64,000 nucleotides of DNA from Streptomyces polyasparticus (lineage in GTDB: Bacteria; Actinomycetota; Actinomycetes; Streptomycetales; Streptomycetaceae), in contig NZ_JACTVJ010000020.1 in assembly GCF_014493765.1 (NCBI RefSeq), positions 62,001 to 126,000 of the forward strand. Reading direction: 5' to 3'. Position numbers and translations under genes: made by a program. Position 1 is the stretch's first letter, and each line of letters begins with the position of its first letter. Below the pieces are notes generated by a model. That model had not been told where the DNA came from. It was given only the letters and a program-made list of their open reading frames with translations, and ran no database searches. Shown one piece after another: positions 8,178 through 15,235 of this stretch.

Positions 8178-8857
8178 GCGTGAGCGACGAGCTCGACTGG
8201 GACCCGGGCGTGGCCCGCTGGTCCTGCGGTGGGGACCAGGTGCTGCCGCGGGTGCTGCGGGAGCTGCCGCCGCCGTGGGACGCGTACGATCCGGCGGCCG
8301 CCGCCGCGACGGACCATACGCCCGAGGCGGTGGAGCGGGCCCGCGCCAGCCTGCGGGCGCTGCTCGACGAGCCCGCTCCCCCGGTGCCGGTGCCGCCCGC
8401 TCCGGGCACGCTGTACCTCGTCTGGGACGCCTACTGCCTGGAGTTGACCGAGCGCTGGCCCCGGCGGGCGGACCTCACCTGGGAGCGCGTGGACGCGTTC
8501 GTCCGCGAGTGTCTGGTGCGCGATGCCGCCCTGCCGCTGAACGTGCATGCCCTCACCCATGTCGAGGCGACGCTGCGGTATCTCATCGACCAGGAGTACG
8601 CGTACACGGCCGGAGCCGTATGGGACTGGCTGGCCCTCGACCCCGACCCGGCGAGGTTCGCCGAGTGGGCCGTCCCGCTCGCCGAGCGCTCCGTGACCGA
8701 AGGTCTCGAGGCCGACTCCGCGATCGCGTACCTCGGGGCGGCGCGCGCCGAGGAGGCCCTGACACGCCTGGCCGAGAAGCCGGACGGTCCCGCGAGCTGG
8801 GACGACGCGGAAACCGCGCGCGACATGCTGGCGGAGCTGCGGACACGCGGACGATAA
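8174..8857 (+). CDS. Small soluble protein, candidate immunity partner of the upstream gene
   Basis: The 227-residue acidic protein has no signal peptide or membrane segment and no family I recognise. Its GTG start overlaps the stop of the pilin-toxin gene by 4 bases (GTGA), so the two are translationally coupled; a second GTG lies two codons in. Sequence features are Trp-rich acidic stretches (DELDWDPGVARWSC, WPRRADLTWERVDAF) and helical C-terminal blocks. Small cytosolic proteins encoded directly after a polymorphic toxin are usually immunity proteins, hence the inference. It could instead be an unrelated accessory protein. Confidence 0.7.
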   Translation: MSVSDELDWDPGVARWSCGGDQVLPRVLRELPPPWDAYDPAAAAATDHTPEAVERARASLRALLDEPAPPVPVPPAPGTLYLVWDAYCLELTERWPRRADLTWERVDAFVRECLVRDAALPLNVHALTHVEATLRYLIDQEYAYTAGAVWDWLALDPDPARFAEWAVPLAERSVTEGLEADSAIAYLGAARAEEALTRLAEKPDGPASWDDAETARDMLAELRTRGR

Positions 8858-8903
8858 TCGGCGGCGAACTGTCCGTTTTCTCCCCAGAGTTGGGATCGCC
8901 GAC

Positions 8904-9401
8904 ATGCCCCTGCCCGAGGACGCGCCCGGCACGACCACCCAGACAGTGCCCGACCGGCCGTCGTACATGGACACCCGCTACTTCGAACCGATGCTGAAGT
9001 ACGTGTCCCGCACCCAGGTCGCGCTCTACCGGGCGACGGACGGCCGGATCGGCGGCACCTTCAAGGACGGGCAGCCCATCTGTCTGCTCACCACCAAGGG
9101 CCGCAAGTCCGGCAAGCTGCGGACGAACGCGCTGATCTATCTCCCGTACGGGGACTCGGTGGTCGTCGTCGCCTCCAAGGGCGGTCACCCCGCGCACCCG
9201 CTCTGGTACCGCAATCTCGTCGAGGAGCCCAGGGTGCTCGTGCGGACCGGCGCGCATCTGCGGGCGATGCGGGCGCGGACGGCGGACAAGGACGAGCGCG
9301 AGGAGCTGTGGCCGCGTCTGGTCGATCTCTACAGGGAGTACGACTGGTACCAGGCCTGGACCGACCGGGAAATCCCGGTGGTGATCTGCGAACCGATCTA
9401 G
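8904..9401 (+). CDS. Deazaflavin (F420)-dependent nitroreductase family protein
   Basis: The 165-residue product fits the DUF385/Ddn family of split beta-barrel F420H2-dependent reductases. The diagnostic block is ICLLTTKGRKSGKLRTNAL, followed by SVVVVASKGGHPAHPLWYRN, which in Ddn relatives contact the F420 phosphate and lactyl tail. Family length is normal. Members reduce quinones, nitroaromatics or unknown metabolites in the cytosol. The next gene, a methyltransferase, starts 11 bp after its stop, so the two are probably co-transcribed. The substrate is unknown. Confidence 0.85.
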   Translation: MPLPEDAPGTTTQTVPDRPSYMDTRYFEPMLKYVSRTQVALYRATDGRIGGTFKDGQPICLLTTKGRKSGKLRTNALIYLPYGDSVVVVASKGGHPAHPLWYRNLVEEPRVLVRTGAHLRAMRARTADKDEREELWPRLVDLYREYDWYQAWTDREIPVVICEPI

Positions 9402-9412
9402 CATGCGGCGGC

Positions 9413-10201
9413 ATGGACACCCCGACGCACAGCGAGCGCCCCTTCGACGAGCTGGTCCGTGAGGCCGAGGAGGCCGATGTCTCCGGCTGGGACTTCGGCT
9501 GGTACGCCGGGCGGGCCACCGAACAGCGGCCCAGCTGGGGGTATCAGCGGCTGCTCGCCGAGCGGCTCGGGCAGGCCACGGCCGCGCTCGATCTGCAGAC
9601 CGGCGGGGGCGAGGTGCTCGCGGGCGCTCTGCGGTTGGCGGAGCGGCGCCCGGCGCTGAGCGCGGCGACGGAGGGGTATCCGCCGAACGTGCTCAAGGCG
9701 ACGGAGCTGCTGCATCCGCTGGGCACGGCGGTGGTGGCGGCTCCGGACGAGCCGCCGTTCCCGTTCGCGGACGGCGGGTTCGATCTCGTCACGAGCCGCC
9801 ATCCGGTCCGGCCCTACTTCGGTGAGATCGCCCGGGTGCTCGCGCCGGGCGGCATGTACTTCGCCCAGCATGTGGGTCCGGCCAGTGTCTTCGAACTGGT
9901 CGAGTACTTCCTCGGCCCGCTGCCCGAGGAGGTGCGCCGCGGCCGGCACCCGGACGACGAGCGGGCCGAGGCGGAGGCGGCGGGTCTGGCGGTGGCCGAT
10001 CTGCGCCTGGAGCGGCTGCGCATGGAGTTCTTCGACATCGGCGCGGTGGTGCACTTCCTGCGCAAGGTGGTGTGGATGGTCCCCGGTTTCACGGTCGAGA
10101 AGTATCTGCCCCAACTCCGCGCCCTGGACGAGCAGATCAGGGCGGAGGGCCCGTTCGTCGCGCACAGCACGCGGTTCCTGATCGAGGCGCGCAAGCGCTG
10201 A
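9413..10201 (+). CDS. Class I SAM-dependent methyltransferase
   Basis: The 262-residue product has the Rossmann-type SAM-binding layout. A degenerate motif I (ALDLQTGGGEVL) lies near residue 60, an acidic region PPFPFADGGFDLVTSRHPV corresponds to motifs II-III, and IARVLAPGGMYFAQHVG to the post-motif strand. The C-terminal part resembles Streptomyces methyltransferases of unknown substrate (VVWMVPGFTVEKYLPQL). I chose the ATG at 9413, just after the reductase stop; upstream starts would overlap that gene by about 100 bp. It is followed by a dispersed repeat. Confidence 0.85.
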   Translation: MDTPTHSERPFDELVREAEEADVSGWDFGWYAGRATEQRPSWGYQRLLAERLGQATAALDLQTGGGEVLAGALRLAERRPALSAATEGYPPNVLKATELLHPLGTAVVAAPDEPPFPFADGGFDLVTSRHPVRPYFGEIARVLAPGGMYFAQHVGPASVFELVEYFLGPLPEEVRRGRHPDDERAEAEAAGLAVADLRLERLRMEFFDIGAVVHFLRKVVWMVPGFTVEKYLPQLRALDEQIRAEGPFVAHSTRFLIEARKR

Positions 10202-10281
10202 CGTCCGGCGGGCGTGCCCCGGCTGGGCTGCCGTTGAGGCTCGGGCGCCGGCACGGTTGAGCCTGCGGCGATCTCTCCTCC

Positions 10282-10545
10282 CCCACCCCGCCCCTTCCCG
10301 AAACCGAGGGCTCCGCCCCCCGGACCCCCTTTGGGGCTTCGCCCCTTGCCCCCACTGGGGGCTCTGCCCCCAGACCCCCTCTGGGGGCTGCGCCCCCAGA
10401 CCCCGCCGCGCTGAACGCGCTCGTCCTCAAACGCCGGACGGGCTGAATACCCAGCCCCTGCGGCGATTGAGCAGATCCGAACGAAGTTCGGATGCCGGGG
10501 TCCGGGGCGAAGCCCCCACGCGGCGGAGCCGCACATGTCACAGCC
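10282..10545. repeat. Dispersed palindromic intergenic element, copy 2 (right terminus missing)
   Basis: The copy begins with the usual CCCACCCCGCCCCTTCCCG arm, has extra GGGGCTTCGCCCC-type hairpins, the CAAACGCCGGACGGGCTGA block and the GATCCGAACGAAGTTCGGAT palindrome. It ends at CACATGTCACAGCCGG. In copy 1 the GGGAAGGGGCGGGG arm follows that sequence, but here it is replaced by an ankyrin-like coding remnant. Confidence 0.85.
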
Positions 10546-10602
10546 GGTGGCCACGCGGACATCGTCCGCGAACTGCTCGACCGGTCGAAGGGCTACTACT
10601 GA
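10546..10602 (+). pseudogene. C-terminal remnant of an ankyrin-repeat gene
   Basis: In frame to a TGA stop at 10600-10602 the sequence reads GGHADIVRELLDRSKGYY. The GHADIVRELLDR part fits the second helix of an ankyrin repeat (GHxxVVxLLLD). There is no start codon or upstream repeat; the dispersed element abuts it. It is therefore likely the tail of a gene whose body was deleted. The match is short and could be chance. Confidence 0.4.
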
Positions 10603-10613
10603 GCGGAGCGTTC

Positions 10614-10638
10614 GGGGGCGGGCGGTGCGCCCGCCCCC
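10614..10638. terminator. GC-rich hairpin between convergent genes
   Basis: A 10-bp stem GGGGGCGGGC/GCCCGCCCCC with a short loop lies just before the minus-strand lipoprotein stop. It suits a bidirectional terminator; no T-tract is present, as is usual in streptomycetes. Confidence 0.6.
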
Positions 10639-10644
10639 GGATGG

Positions 10645-11139
10645 CTACTTGAGCGTGTACTCGCAGAGGGCGTTCTTCTCGCCCTGCGGCTTCTGAGCGA
10701 CCTTCTTGCCGTCCACGGTGATCGAGCAGGCCGGGAACTCGAGCATTCCGTTGTCCGCCTGGACGGGCCCGCCGAACACACTGATGTACACGCCGACGGT
10801 GAGCTCGGCGCCTTCGAGCGTGATCTTCTCGGTCTTCTTCCAGGGCAGCGCCGCGTTGGGTTCGCCCTTCAGGCCGCCGCCCATGACCGTCACGGTGGAC
10901 GTGCCCTTGCCGGCCACCTCGAAGGTCACCTCGCGTGTGGCGGTCTTCTTCCCCGCGTCACCCTTGGGCTTTGCCTGCGCACCGCCGGACGACTGGTCGT
11001 TCGCCGCGCCCGCCTCGCTGCCCTTGCCTGCCTTGCCGCCGTCTTCGCTGCCGGAGCAGCCGGTGAGCAGCGCTGCCGAGGCGAGCAGCGCAACTGCCGT
11101 CGATACGGTCCTGGTCCTGGTCTTCTTCCCCGTGAACAT
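10645..11139 (-). CDS. MmpS-like lipoprotein
   Basis: The 164-residue product starts MFTGKKTRTRTVSTAVALL and has a lipobox (LLTGC) at about residues 26-30, so it is a predicted lipoprotein anchored outside the membrane. After a Gly/Ala/Lys-rich linker, the C-terminal domain (TFEVAGKGTSTVTVMGGG, LPWKKTEKI, LTVGVYISVFGG, paired Cys in EFPACSI and ALCEYTL) resembles the MmpS/Mycobact_memb beta-sandwich of RND transporter accessory proteins. No MmpL-type transporter is adjacent. An upstream in-frame start exists but would bury the signal peptide. Confidence 0.7.
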   Translation of the reverse strand: MFTGKKTRTRTVSTAVALLASAALLTGCSGSEDGGKAGKGSEAGAANDQSSGGAQAKPKGDAGKKTATREVTFEVAGKGTSTVTVMGGGLKGEPNAALPWKKTEKITLEGAELTVGVYISVFGGPVQADNGMLEFPACSITVDGKKVAQKPQGEKNALCEYTLK

Positions 11140-11203
11140 GGCGCTCACTTTGCCATAGGGAACGGCCGCTCCCTTACGTCGGGTCGGGCGCGCCGACACG
11201 CGT

Positions 11204-11234
11204 GCGGCGGAGCAGCCGGGGGCTGCTCCGCCGC
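11204..11234. terminator. Hairpin terminator of the 11264-11692 gene
   Basis: A perfect 13-bp stem (GCGGCGGAGCAGC and complement) with a 5-nt loop lies 30 bp past the stop of the minus-strand gene. Confidence 0.7.
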
Positions 11235-11263
11235 GGGGTGGAGGTCGTGCACGGGGCCACGGG

Positions 11264-11692
11264 TCAGGCGGCGTTGAGCGCGGAGTCGATCCGGGCGACC
11301 ATCGCCGTCATGACCGGGGTAGCACCGCCCTTGCGGGCGTGGATGCCGGCTTCGAGGGCCGTGGTGACGATGGAGCGGAAGTTGTCCGCCTCGGCCGGGC
11401 TCTTCTTCGTGAGCAGCGCGACCGCTTCGGTCAGGGCCGGGAAGACCGTGTCGGCCATCTCGGCCACGGACTTGCCGCCGAGGCCGGAGACCTTCGACTT
11501 CTCCGCGAGGGCGTGGCCGACCGGGCCGAGGCCCGAGCCCAGGGCGATCGAACCGTGCGTGGCGACCTTGTGCGGCGAACCGGCCGCGTCGGCGGCGGCG
11601 AGCAGGGAGACGGCGCCGTAGGCGGCGGTGCGCAGGACGGCCTTCTCGTCGGCGGAGAGGGTCAGGGCGGCGGAGGTGGTGGCGACGGACAT
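11264..11692 (-). CDS. Conserved hypothetical helical protein
   Basis: The 142-residue product is Ala-rich and predicted all-helical, with no signal peptide or long hydrophobic span. Visible segments are LTLSADEKAVLRTAAYGAVS, the Gly-rich SIALGSGLGPVGHALAEKS and KKSPAEADNFRSIVTTALEA. I do not recognise a family with certainty. It is a single gene with its own terminator, and its upstream region carries unusual TGGCGCCA palindromes. Confidence 0.75.
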   Translation of the reverse strand: MSVATTSAALTLSADEKAVLRTAAYGAVSLLAAADAAGSPHKVATHGSIALGSGLGPVGHALAEKSKVSGLGGKSVAEMADTVFPALTEAVALLTKKSPAEADNFRSIVTTALEAGIHARKGGATPVMTAMVARIDSALNAA

Positions 11693-11760
11693 GGTGGGCG
11701 CTCCTTGTGGTGGTTTTCCTGGCCCCCCTCTGGGGCCGTGACACCACTATGGCACACGTT

Positions 11761-11926
11761 TGGCGCCATAGCGAGCCAATCTGGCGCCGGGTAGGGGGAA
11801 TCGATGGCGCCAAGGGCCTTGAGCTGGGGCTTTACCTTGGAAATTCTTTTGGGATTGCTACGGGTGACTACCCAGAGAGGGGCTGGTAGCGGCTTCAGGG
11901 GCCCCGGTGGCGCCAAGATGGCACCA
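11761..11926. promoter_or_regulatory. Cluster of TGGCGCCA palindromes upstream of the 11264-11692 gene
   Basis: Exact TGGCGCCA occurs at 11761-11768, 11805-11812 and 11908-11915, with near copies TGGCGCCG at 11782 and TGGCACCA at 11919. The gap 11693-11954 otherwise holds no gene. The density suggests operator sites, though the motif is GC-rich and partly expected. Confidence 0.4.
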
Positions 11927-11954
11927 CCAGGGCCACGGCAAGGTGGCGGTGGCG

Positions 11955-12467
11955 TCAGGGGGTCGCGGTGTAGGTCGCGGTGGCCGCATGGGGCAGGACG
12001 GCCCAGGTGCGGGTGCCGCCGCCGGGTTCCGGGGATTCGTCGCAGCCCCAGGTGCCCGCGCAGGCTTTGACCACGCGGGCGAGGAGGCGGAGTGCGGCGC
12101 GGCGGCGGGTGTCGCTGGCGGCTGCGAGGCGGGGGTTGGTGGGGCGCGGCTCGCCGTCGTAGACGATGACGCGGAGGGCGCCGGCGCGATAACGCAGGGA
12201 GACGTAGATCTGCGGCGCCGGGGTCAACTGGCAGGCTGCTGCGGTCAGTTCGCCGACCGCTTGGACGGCCGCGTCGGCGAGGTCGGGGAGGTGGTGCGCC
12301 GCGAGGATGTGGCGGGTCGCCGCGCGGGCGACGGCCGGGGTGGAGAGCGCGGCGGGGAGCGTCAGGCTGTACGTGAGGCCGTCGGGCTCGGCGCCGCGCG
12401 GGTCTGTGCTTGCGGTGGCGGCTGCGGCTGCGCTCGCGCTTGCCCTGGGGAAAAGGATGAGTGACAT
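11955..12467 (-). CDS. ATP-binding protein of the regulatory HATPase family (AbaA-locus type)
   Basis: The 170-residue product is a small histidine-kinase-like ATPase domain of the kind encoded next to WhiJ-like and DUF397 genes in Streptomyces. The N-box is degenerate (VGELTAAACQL instead of ELVTNA) and the DGEP sequence in VIVYDGEPRP marks the G1-like region, so ATP binding is uncertain. The C-terminus (RLLARVVKACAGTWGC, TRTWAVLP) fits the family. The ATG at 12467 has an AGGGAG ribosome binding site; the longer frame has none. It is divergent from the WhiJ-like gene. Members are thought to act as anti-sigma or partner-binding proteins in development. Confidence 0.75.
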   Translation of the reverse strand: MSLILFPRASASAAAAATASTDPRGAEPDGLTYSLTLPAALSTPAVARAATRHILAAHHLPDLADAAVQAVGELTAAACQLTPAPQIYVSLRYRAGALRVIVYDGEPRPTNPRLAAASDTRRRAALRLLARVVKACAGTWGCDESPEPGGGTRTWAVLPHAATATYTATP

Positions 12468-12681
12468 GGGGAACTCCCTGGTGCGGTGAGGGAATTGAGG
12501 CCCGGCCGAGTGCTTACGGGTGCGCTGCGTGAGGTGGTGGCTTTGTCCCTGGATCCGCCCGGCGCCTGGGTGGGCAGGGGTGCGCTTCCGATTCACGGGC
12601 GCGCCCCGTGACCGTTCCGCTACCCACTGTAGGGCAATCAGGAGTACGTGTACTACGGATTCGTCTGAATAGACTGCCGCC
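12468..12681. promoter_or_regulatory. Divergent promoter region of the WhiJ-like island
   Basis: The part next to the regulator (about 12620-12680) is less GC-rich (GTACGTGTACTACGGATTCG) and probably carries its promoter. No clear operator was found. Confidence 0.4.
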
Positions 12682-13533
12682 ATGCCGCCCAGGAGCACAC
12701 CGACCGAACGTCAGCGCCGACTTGGGGCCGAGCTGCGGAAGATGCGCGTCGCGGCCGGGATGACCACCGAGTTCGCCGCCGGACTGCTCGGCGTCCCGCG
12801 CACCAACGTGCCGAACATGGAGTCCGGACGTTCGGGCATCAGCGCCGATCGCGTACGCACGCTGGCCAGCAACTACGGCTGCGCCGATGAGGAGTTGGTG
12901 GACGCGCTGGCCGCCATGGCGAGCGAGCGGGACAAGGGATGGTGGGAGCAGTACCGGGGTCAACTCCCGGTCAGCTTCCTGGACATCGCCGAGATGGAGT
13001 GGCGCGCGCGACGGCTGCGTATCGCGCTCACGGTCCACATGCCCGGGATACTCCAGACCGAGCAGCACGCCCGTGCCGTCTTCGAGGCGGTCATCCCCCG
13101 CCTGCCCGCCTCGGACGTCGACGTACGGGTGGCTCATCGCCTTGCGCGCCAACAGGTCCTCGACCGAGCCGAGCCGCCGCAGGTCGACGTGATCATTCAC
13201 GAGGCCGCGCTGCGGATGCAGTTCGGTGGAGCCGCCGTCGCCCGAGGGCAGTTGGAGCATCTGCTCCGCGTGGGCGAGCGGGACTTCGTCACGCTGCGCG
13301 TGATCCCGTTCGCGGCCGGGAGCTTCCCTGGCGCCGGACAGTCCGTGATCTACGCGGGGGCCGAGGTGCCCGGCCTCGACACCGTCGAGCTGGACAGCAC
13401 CCATGGTGCGGAATTCATCGACACCGAGATGCAGTTGCAGAAGTATCGGGCCCAGCTCGACGCGATGGAGTCCGTCGCGCTCAAGCCCAACGCGTCACGC
13501 GACTTGATCCGCGCCCTCGCCGACGACCTGTAG
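12682..13533 (+). CDS. WhiJ-like XRE-family regulator (HTH + DUF5753)
   Basis: The 283-residue product has an N-terminal helix-turn-helix (RRLGAELRKMRVAAGMTTEF, then NVPNMESGRSGI as recognition region) and a C-terminal DUF5753 domain (GILQTEQHARAVFE, ARQQVLDR, IIHEAALRMQFGG, LRVIPFAAGSF). This is the standard architecture of Streptomyces WhiJ/BldB-associated regulators. It lies 12 bp before a DUF397 gene and opposite an HATPase gene, the canonical trio. In S. coelicolor such proteins repress development and are relieved by small partner proteins; the targets of this paralogue are unknown. Confidence 0.9.
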   Translation: MPPRSTPTERQRRLGAELRKMRVAAGMTTEFAAGLLGVPRTNVPNMESGRSGISADRVRTLASNYGCADEELVDALAAMASERDKGWWEQYRGQLPVSFLDIAEMEWRARRLRIALTVHMPGILQTEQHARAVFEAVIPRLPASDVDVRVAHRLARQQVLDRAEPPQVDVIIHEAALRMQFGGAAVARGQLEHLLRVGERDFVTLRVIPFAAGSFPGAGQSVIYAGAEVPGLDTVELDSTHGAEFIDTEMQLQKYRAQLDAMESVALKPNASRDLIRALADDL

Positions 13534-13545
13534 GAGGCCTCCGCC

Positions 13546-13737
13546 GTGCCGACCATCTCGTGGGAAGACCCGTTCTGCGGGGAAGGTGCGAACTGTTTCC
13601 GCCTCGGCGTGGACGAGGAAGGCAACGGCTACATCGCGCTCGCCGGCGCCGAAGAGACGTATCTCCAGGACAGCCGGGACGCCCTGCGGCAGCTGATCGT
13701 CGATATCAAGGCGGGCAAGGCCGATCACCTGCTGTAG
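13546..13737 (+). CDS. DUF397 small protein
   Basis: The 63-residue product has the DUF397 pattern (CFRLGVDEEGNGYIALA, then SRDALRQLIVDIKAGKADHL). It starts at GTG after a TAGGAGG ribosome binding site. DUF397 proteins accompany WhiJ-like regulators and are thought to antagonise them. The last 67 bp are duplicated at 14432-14498. Confidence 0.9.
   Translation: MPTISWEDPFCGEGANCFRLGVDEEGNGYIALAGAEETYLQDSRDALRQLIVDIKAGKADHLL
13671..13737 (+). repeat. 67-bp direct repeat, left copy (DUF397 3' end)
   Basis: This segment and 14432-14498 are identical at 62 of 67 positions and both finish with the DUF397 stop codon. They flank the membrane gene at 13706-14467. Confidence 0.9.
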
Positions 13738-14467
13738 CCGGGACCAGGAGCAGCTTGTTCAAGGGGGCCTTGACCGCCTGGCCCCCGCGCCACAGGGCCG
13801 CCGTCCCTGAGGCGTCACCGAGCAGCAGGTACGGGGCCGCGGTGGTGATGGCCGCGCCTTCGCTGGGGAGCTGGGAGAGCGGCACCCGCGGGGTGACGCA
13901 GACCCACGCGGCCTTGATGCCGTAGTACTCGGACGGTGCGCGCCCGGCCCCGGCCGCCACGCGGGCCGCACCGCCCGCCTCGACGGCCGGCCTGATCACG
14001 AAATAGAGCGGCCCGGCGGCGAAGGACAGGATGGTGTTGAGCGCCGTGATCGCACCGTAGAACCAGCGGTCCCGTACCACCCGGTGGAAGTGCCGCAGAT
14101 AGCCCCAGAGCGCCGGTGCGACCAGCCAGACGCTCATCGCGGCGACCACTTTCGCCGAGGCGATGATCTGCCAGTACATGGGAATGCCGACGTCTTCGCG
14201 GTCGAAGCCGAACTCGTCCAGGTAATAGGTGTGGACGACGGTGCCGAGCCCCGGGAACAGCGCGAAGGCCACCGGCAGCGCCGCCGGGATCAGCCAGGGC
14301 ACCCAGTTGCGGGTGCGCTGGTTGCGGATCAGGAGCCTGAGGCCGATGGCCACGGCGTAGGCGGCGACGAGAAGCTGGAGCTCGGGGAAGCTCCAGTCAC
14401 CGGGCGGGTCGAAGGAGTCGAGGGTGTTCTCCAGCCGGGACGCCCTGCGGCAGCTGATCGTCGACAT
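13706..14467 (-). CDS. Membrane protein inserted within a DUF397 duplication, chimeric ends
   Basis: The frame encodes 253 residues with at least four membrane helices (LLVAAYAVAIGLRLLI, VPWLIPAALPVAFALFP, VVAAMSVWLVAPALWGYL, FYGAITALNTILSFAAGPLY) and a soluble C-terminus. I recognise no family. The first 12 or so codons, including the only ATG, are antisense to the right DUF397 copy and the last ones antisense to the left copy. The native start and stop may therefore have been lost when the segment inserted, and expression is doubtful. There is no good ribosome binding site before the ATG. Confidence 0.55.
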   Translation of the reverse strand: MSTISCRRASRLENTLDSFDPPGDWSFPELQLLVAAYAVAIGLRLLIRNQRTRNWVPWLIPAALPVAFALFPGLGTVVHTYYLDEFGFDREDVGIPMYWQIIASAKVVAAMSVWLVAPALWGYLRHFHRVVRDRWFYGAITALNTILSFAAGPLYFVIRPAVEAGGAARVAAGAGRAPSEYYGIKAAWVCVTPRVPLSQLPSEGAAITTAAPYLLLGDASGTAALWRGGQAVKAPLNKLLLVPATAGDRPCPP

Positions 14468-14498
14468 CAAGGCCGGGAGGGCGGATCACCTGCTGTAG
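14432..14498 (+). pseudogene. DUF397 3' fragment (right copy of 67-bp direct repeat)
   Basis: In frame it encodes SRDALRQLIVDIKAGRADHL plus a final Leu and stop, nearly identical to the end of the intact DUF397 gene. There is no upstream start or N-terminal half. Confidence 0.85.
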
Positions 14499-14566
14499 CG
14501 GCCAGTGTCGGCGGCCCGGCTAACGTGGGAGCAGGACCCCTAGCTGTTGGCACCAGGAGGACCGCG

Positions 14567-15181
14567 GTGACCGCCATGACCGAGCGCTCGCCGACCATGG
14601 ACGCCTCCGGGGAGGTCGATTTCGACAGCATGCTCCGCACTGTCGAGCAGATGGACACGCCAGACGGCTGGAAGGCCGAGCTCATCCGGGGGAAGATCGT
14701 CGTGTCACCGCGGTCCAAGATCCGTTACGCCAAGCCGATGCGGTTGCTCCGCAAGCAGCTGGCGGAGCATGCCCCGGAGGGGCACGAGGCGGACTCGGCG
14801 CCGTTCCTGTTCGCGTTCCCCAGCGCTCACCGGGCGTACGGTCCGGATCTGCACGTCGCCGACGAGGCCGCGTTCGAGGGTGAAGGGCGGCATGCCGACG
14901 GTGCAGCCCTCTCGCTGGTCGCCGAGTTCACGGCCGTCTCCACGCGTGATGCCGACTGGGACGAAAAGCTGGAGGTGTACGGGCGGGTCGTTCCCGTGTA
15001 CCTCGTGGTCGACATGCAGGTCAGGGAGATCACCGTGTTCTGGGACCCGTCGCCCAAGGGATACCAAGGCCACCGCACCGTGGCGTTCGGCAAGCCGGTG
15101 CGGGTGCCGGAGCCGTTCGGGTTCGAGCTGGACACCAGCGGCTTCGGCGAGGCGGGATCGGCTGATTCGTCGGCCGGTTGA
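14567..15181 (+). CDS. Uma2-family (DUF820) putative PD-(D/E)XK endonuclease
   Basis: The 204-residue product has the Uma2 pattern: KAELIRGKIVVSP near the start, YGPDLHVAD with the first acidic residue, LVAEFTAVSTRDADWDEKLE with Glu and Lys of the nuclease core, then YGRVVPVYLVVD. Uma2 proteins abound in streptomycetes and cyanobacteria; their biological role is unclear. A GTG at 14567 sits 6 bp after AGGAGG and is preferred to the ATG at 14576. It probably followed the DUF397 gene directly before the membrane segment inserted. Confidence 0.85.
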   Translation: MTAMTERSPTMDASGEVDFDSMLRTVEQMDTPDGWKAELIRGKIVVSPRSKIRYAKPMRLLRKQLAEHAPEGHEADSAPFLFAFPSAHRAYGPDLHVADEAAFEGEGRHADGAALSLVAEFTAVSTRDADWDEKLEVYGRVVPVYLVVDMQVREITVFWDPSPKGYQGHRTVAFGKPVRVPEPFGFELDTSGFGEAGSADSSAG

Positions 15182-15189
15182 ACAAGTAC

Positions 15190-15218
15190 GGGCCGGGCCC
15201 TGGAAGGGGGCCCGGCCC
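15190..15218. terminator. Bidirectional hairpin between convergent genes
   Basis: An 11-bp perfect stem GGGCCGGGCCC/GGGCCCGGCCC separates the Uma2 gene from the Tad-locus OmpA gene and can end both transcripts. Confidence 0.75.
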
Positions 15219-15235
15219 GGGCGTGCGGATGTGGT

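Noticed and set aside
13671-14498. Integrative element with attL/attR
   Set aside because: The repeats fit, but the 700-bp insert has no integrase, excisionase or replication gene, so I did not call a mobile element.
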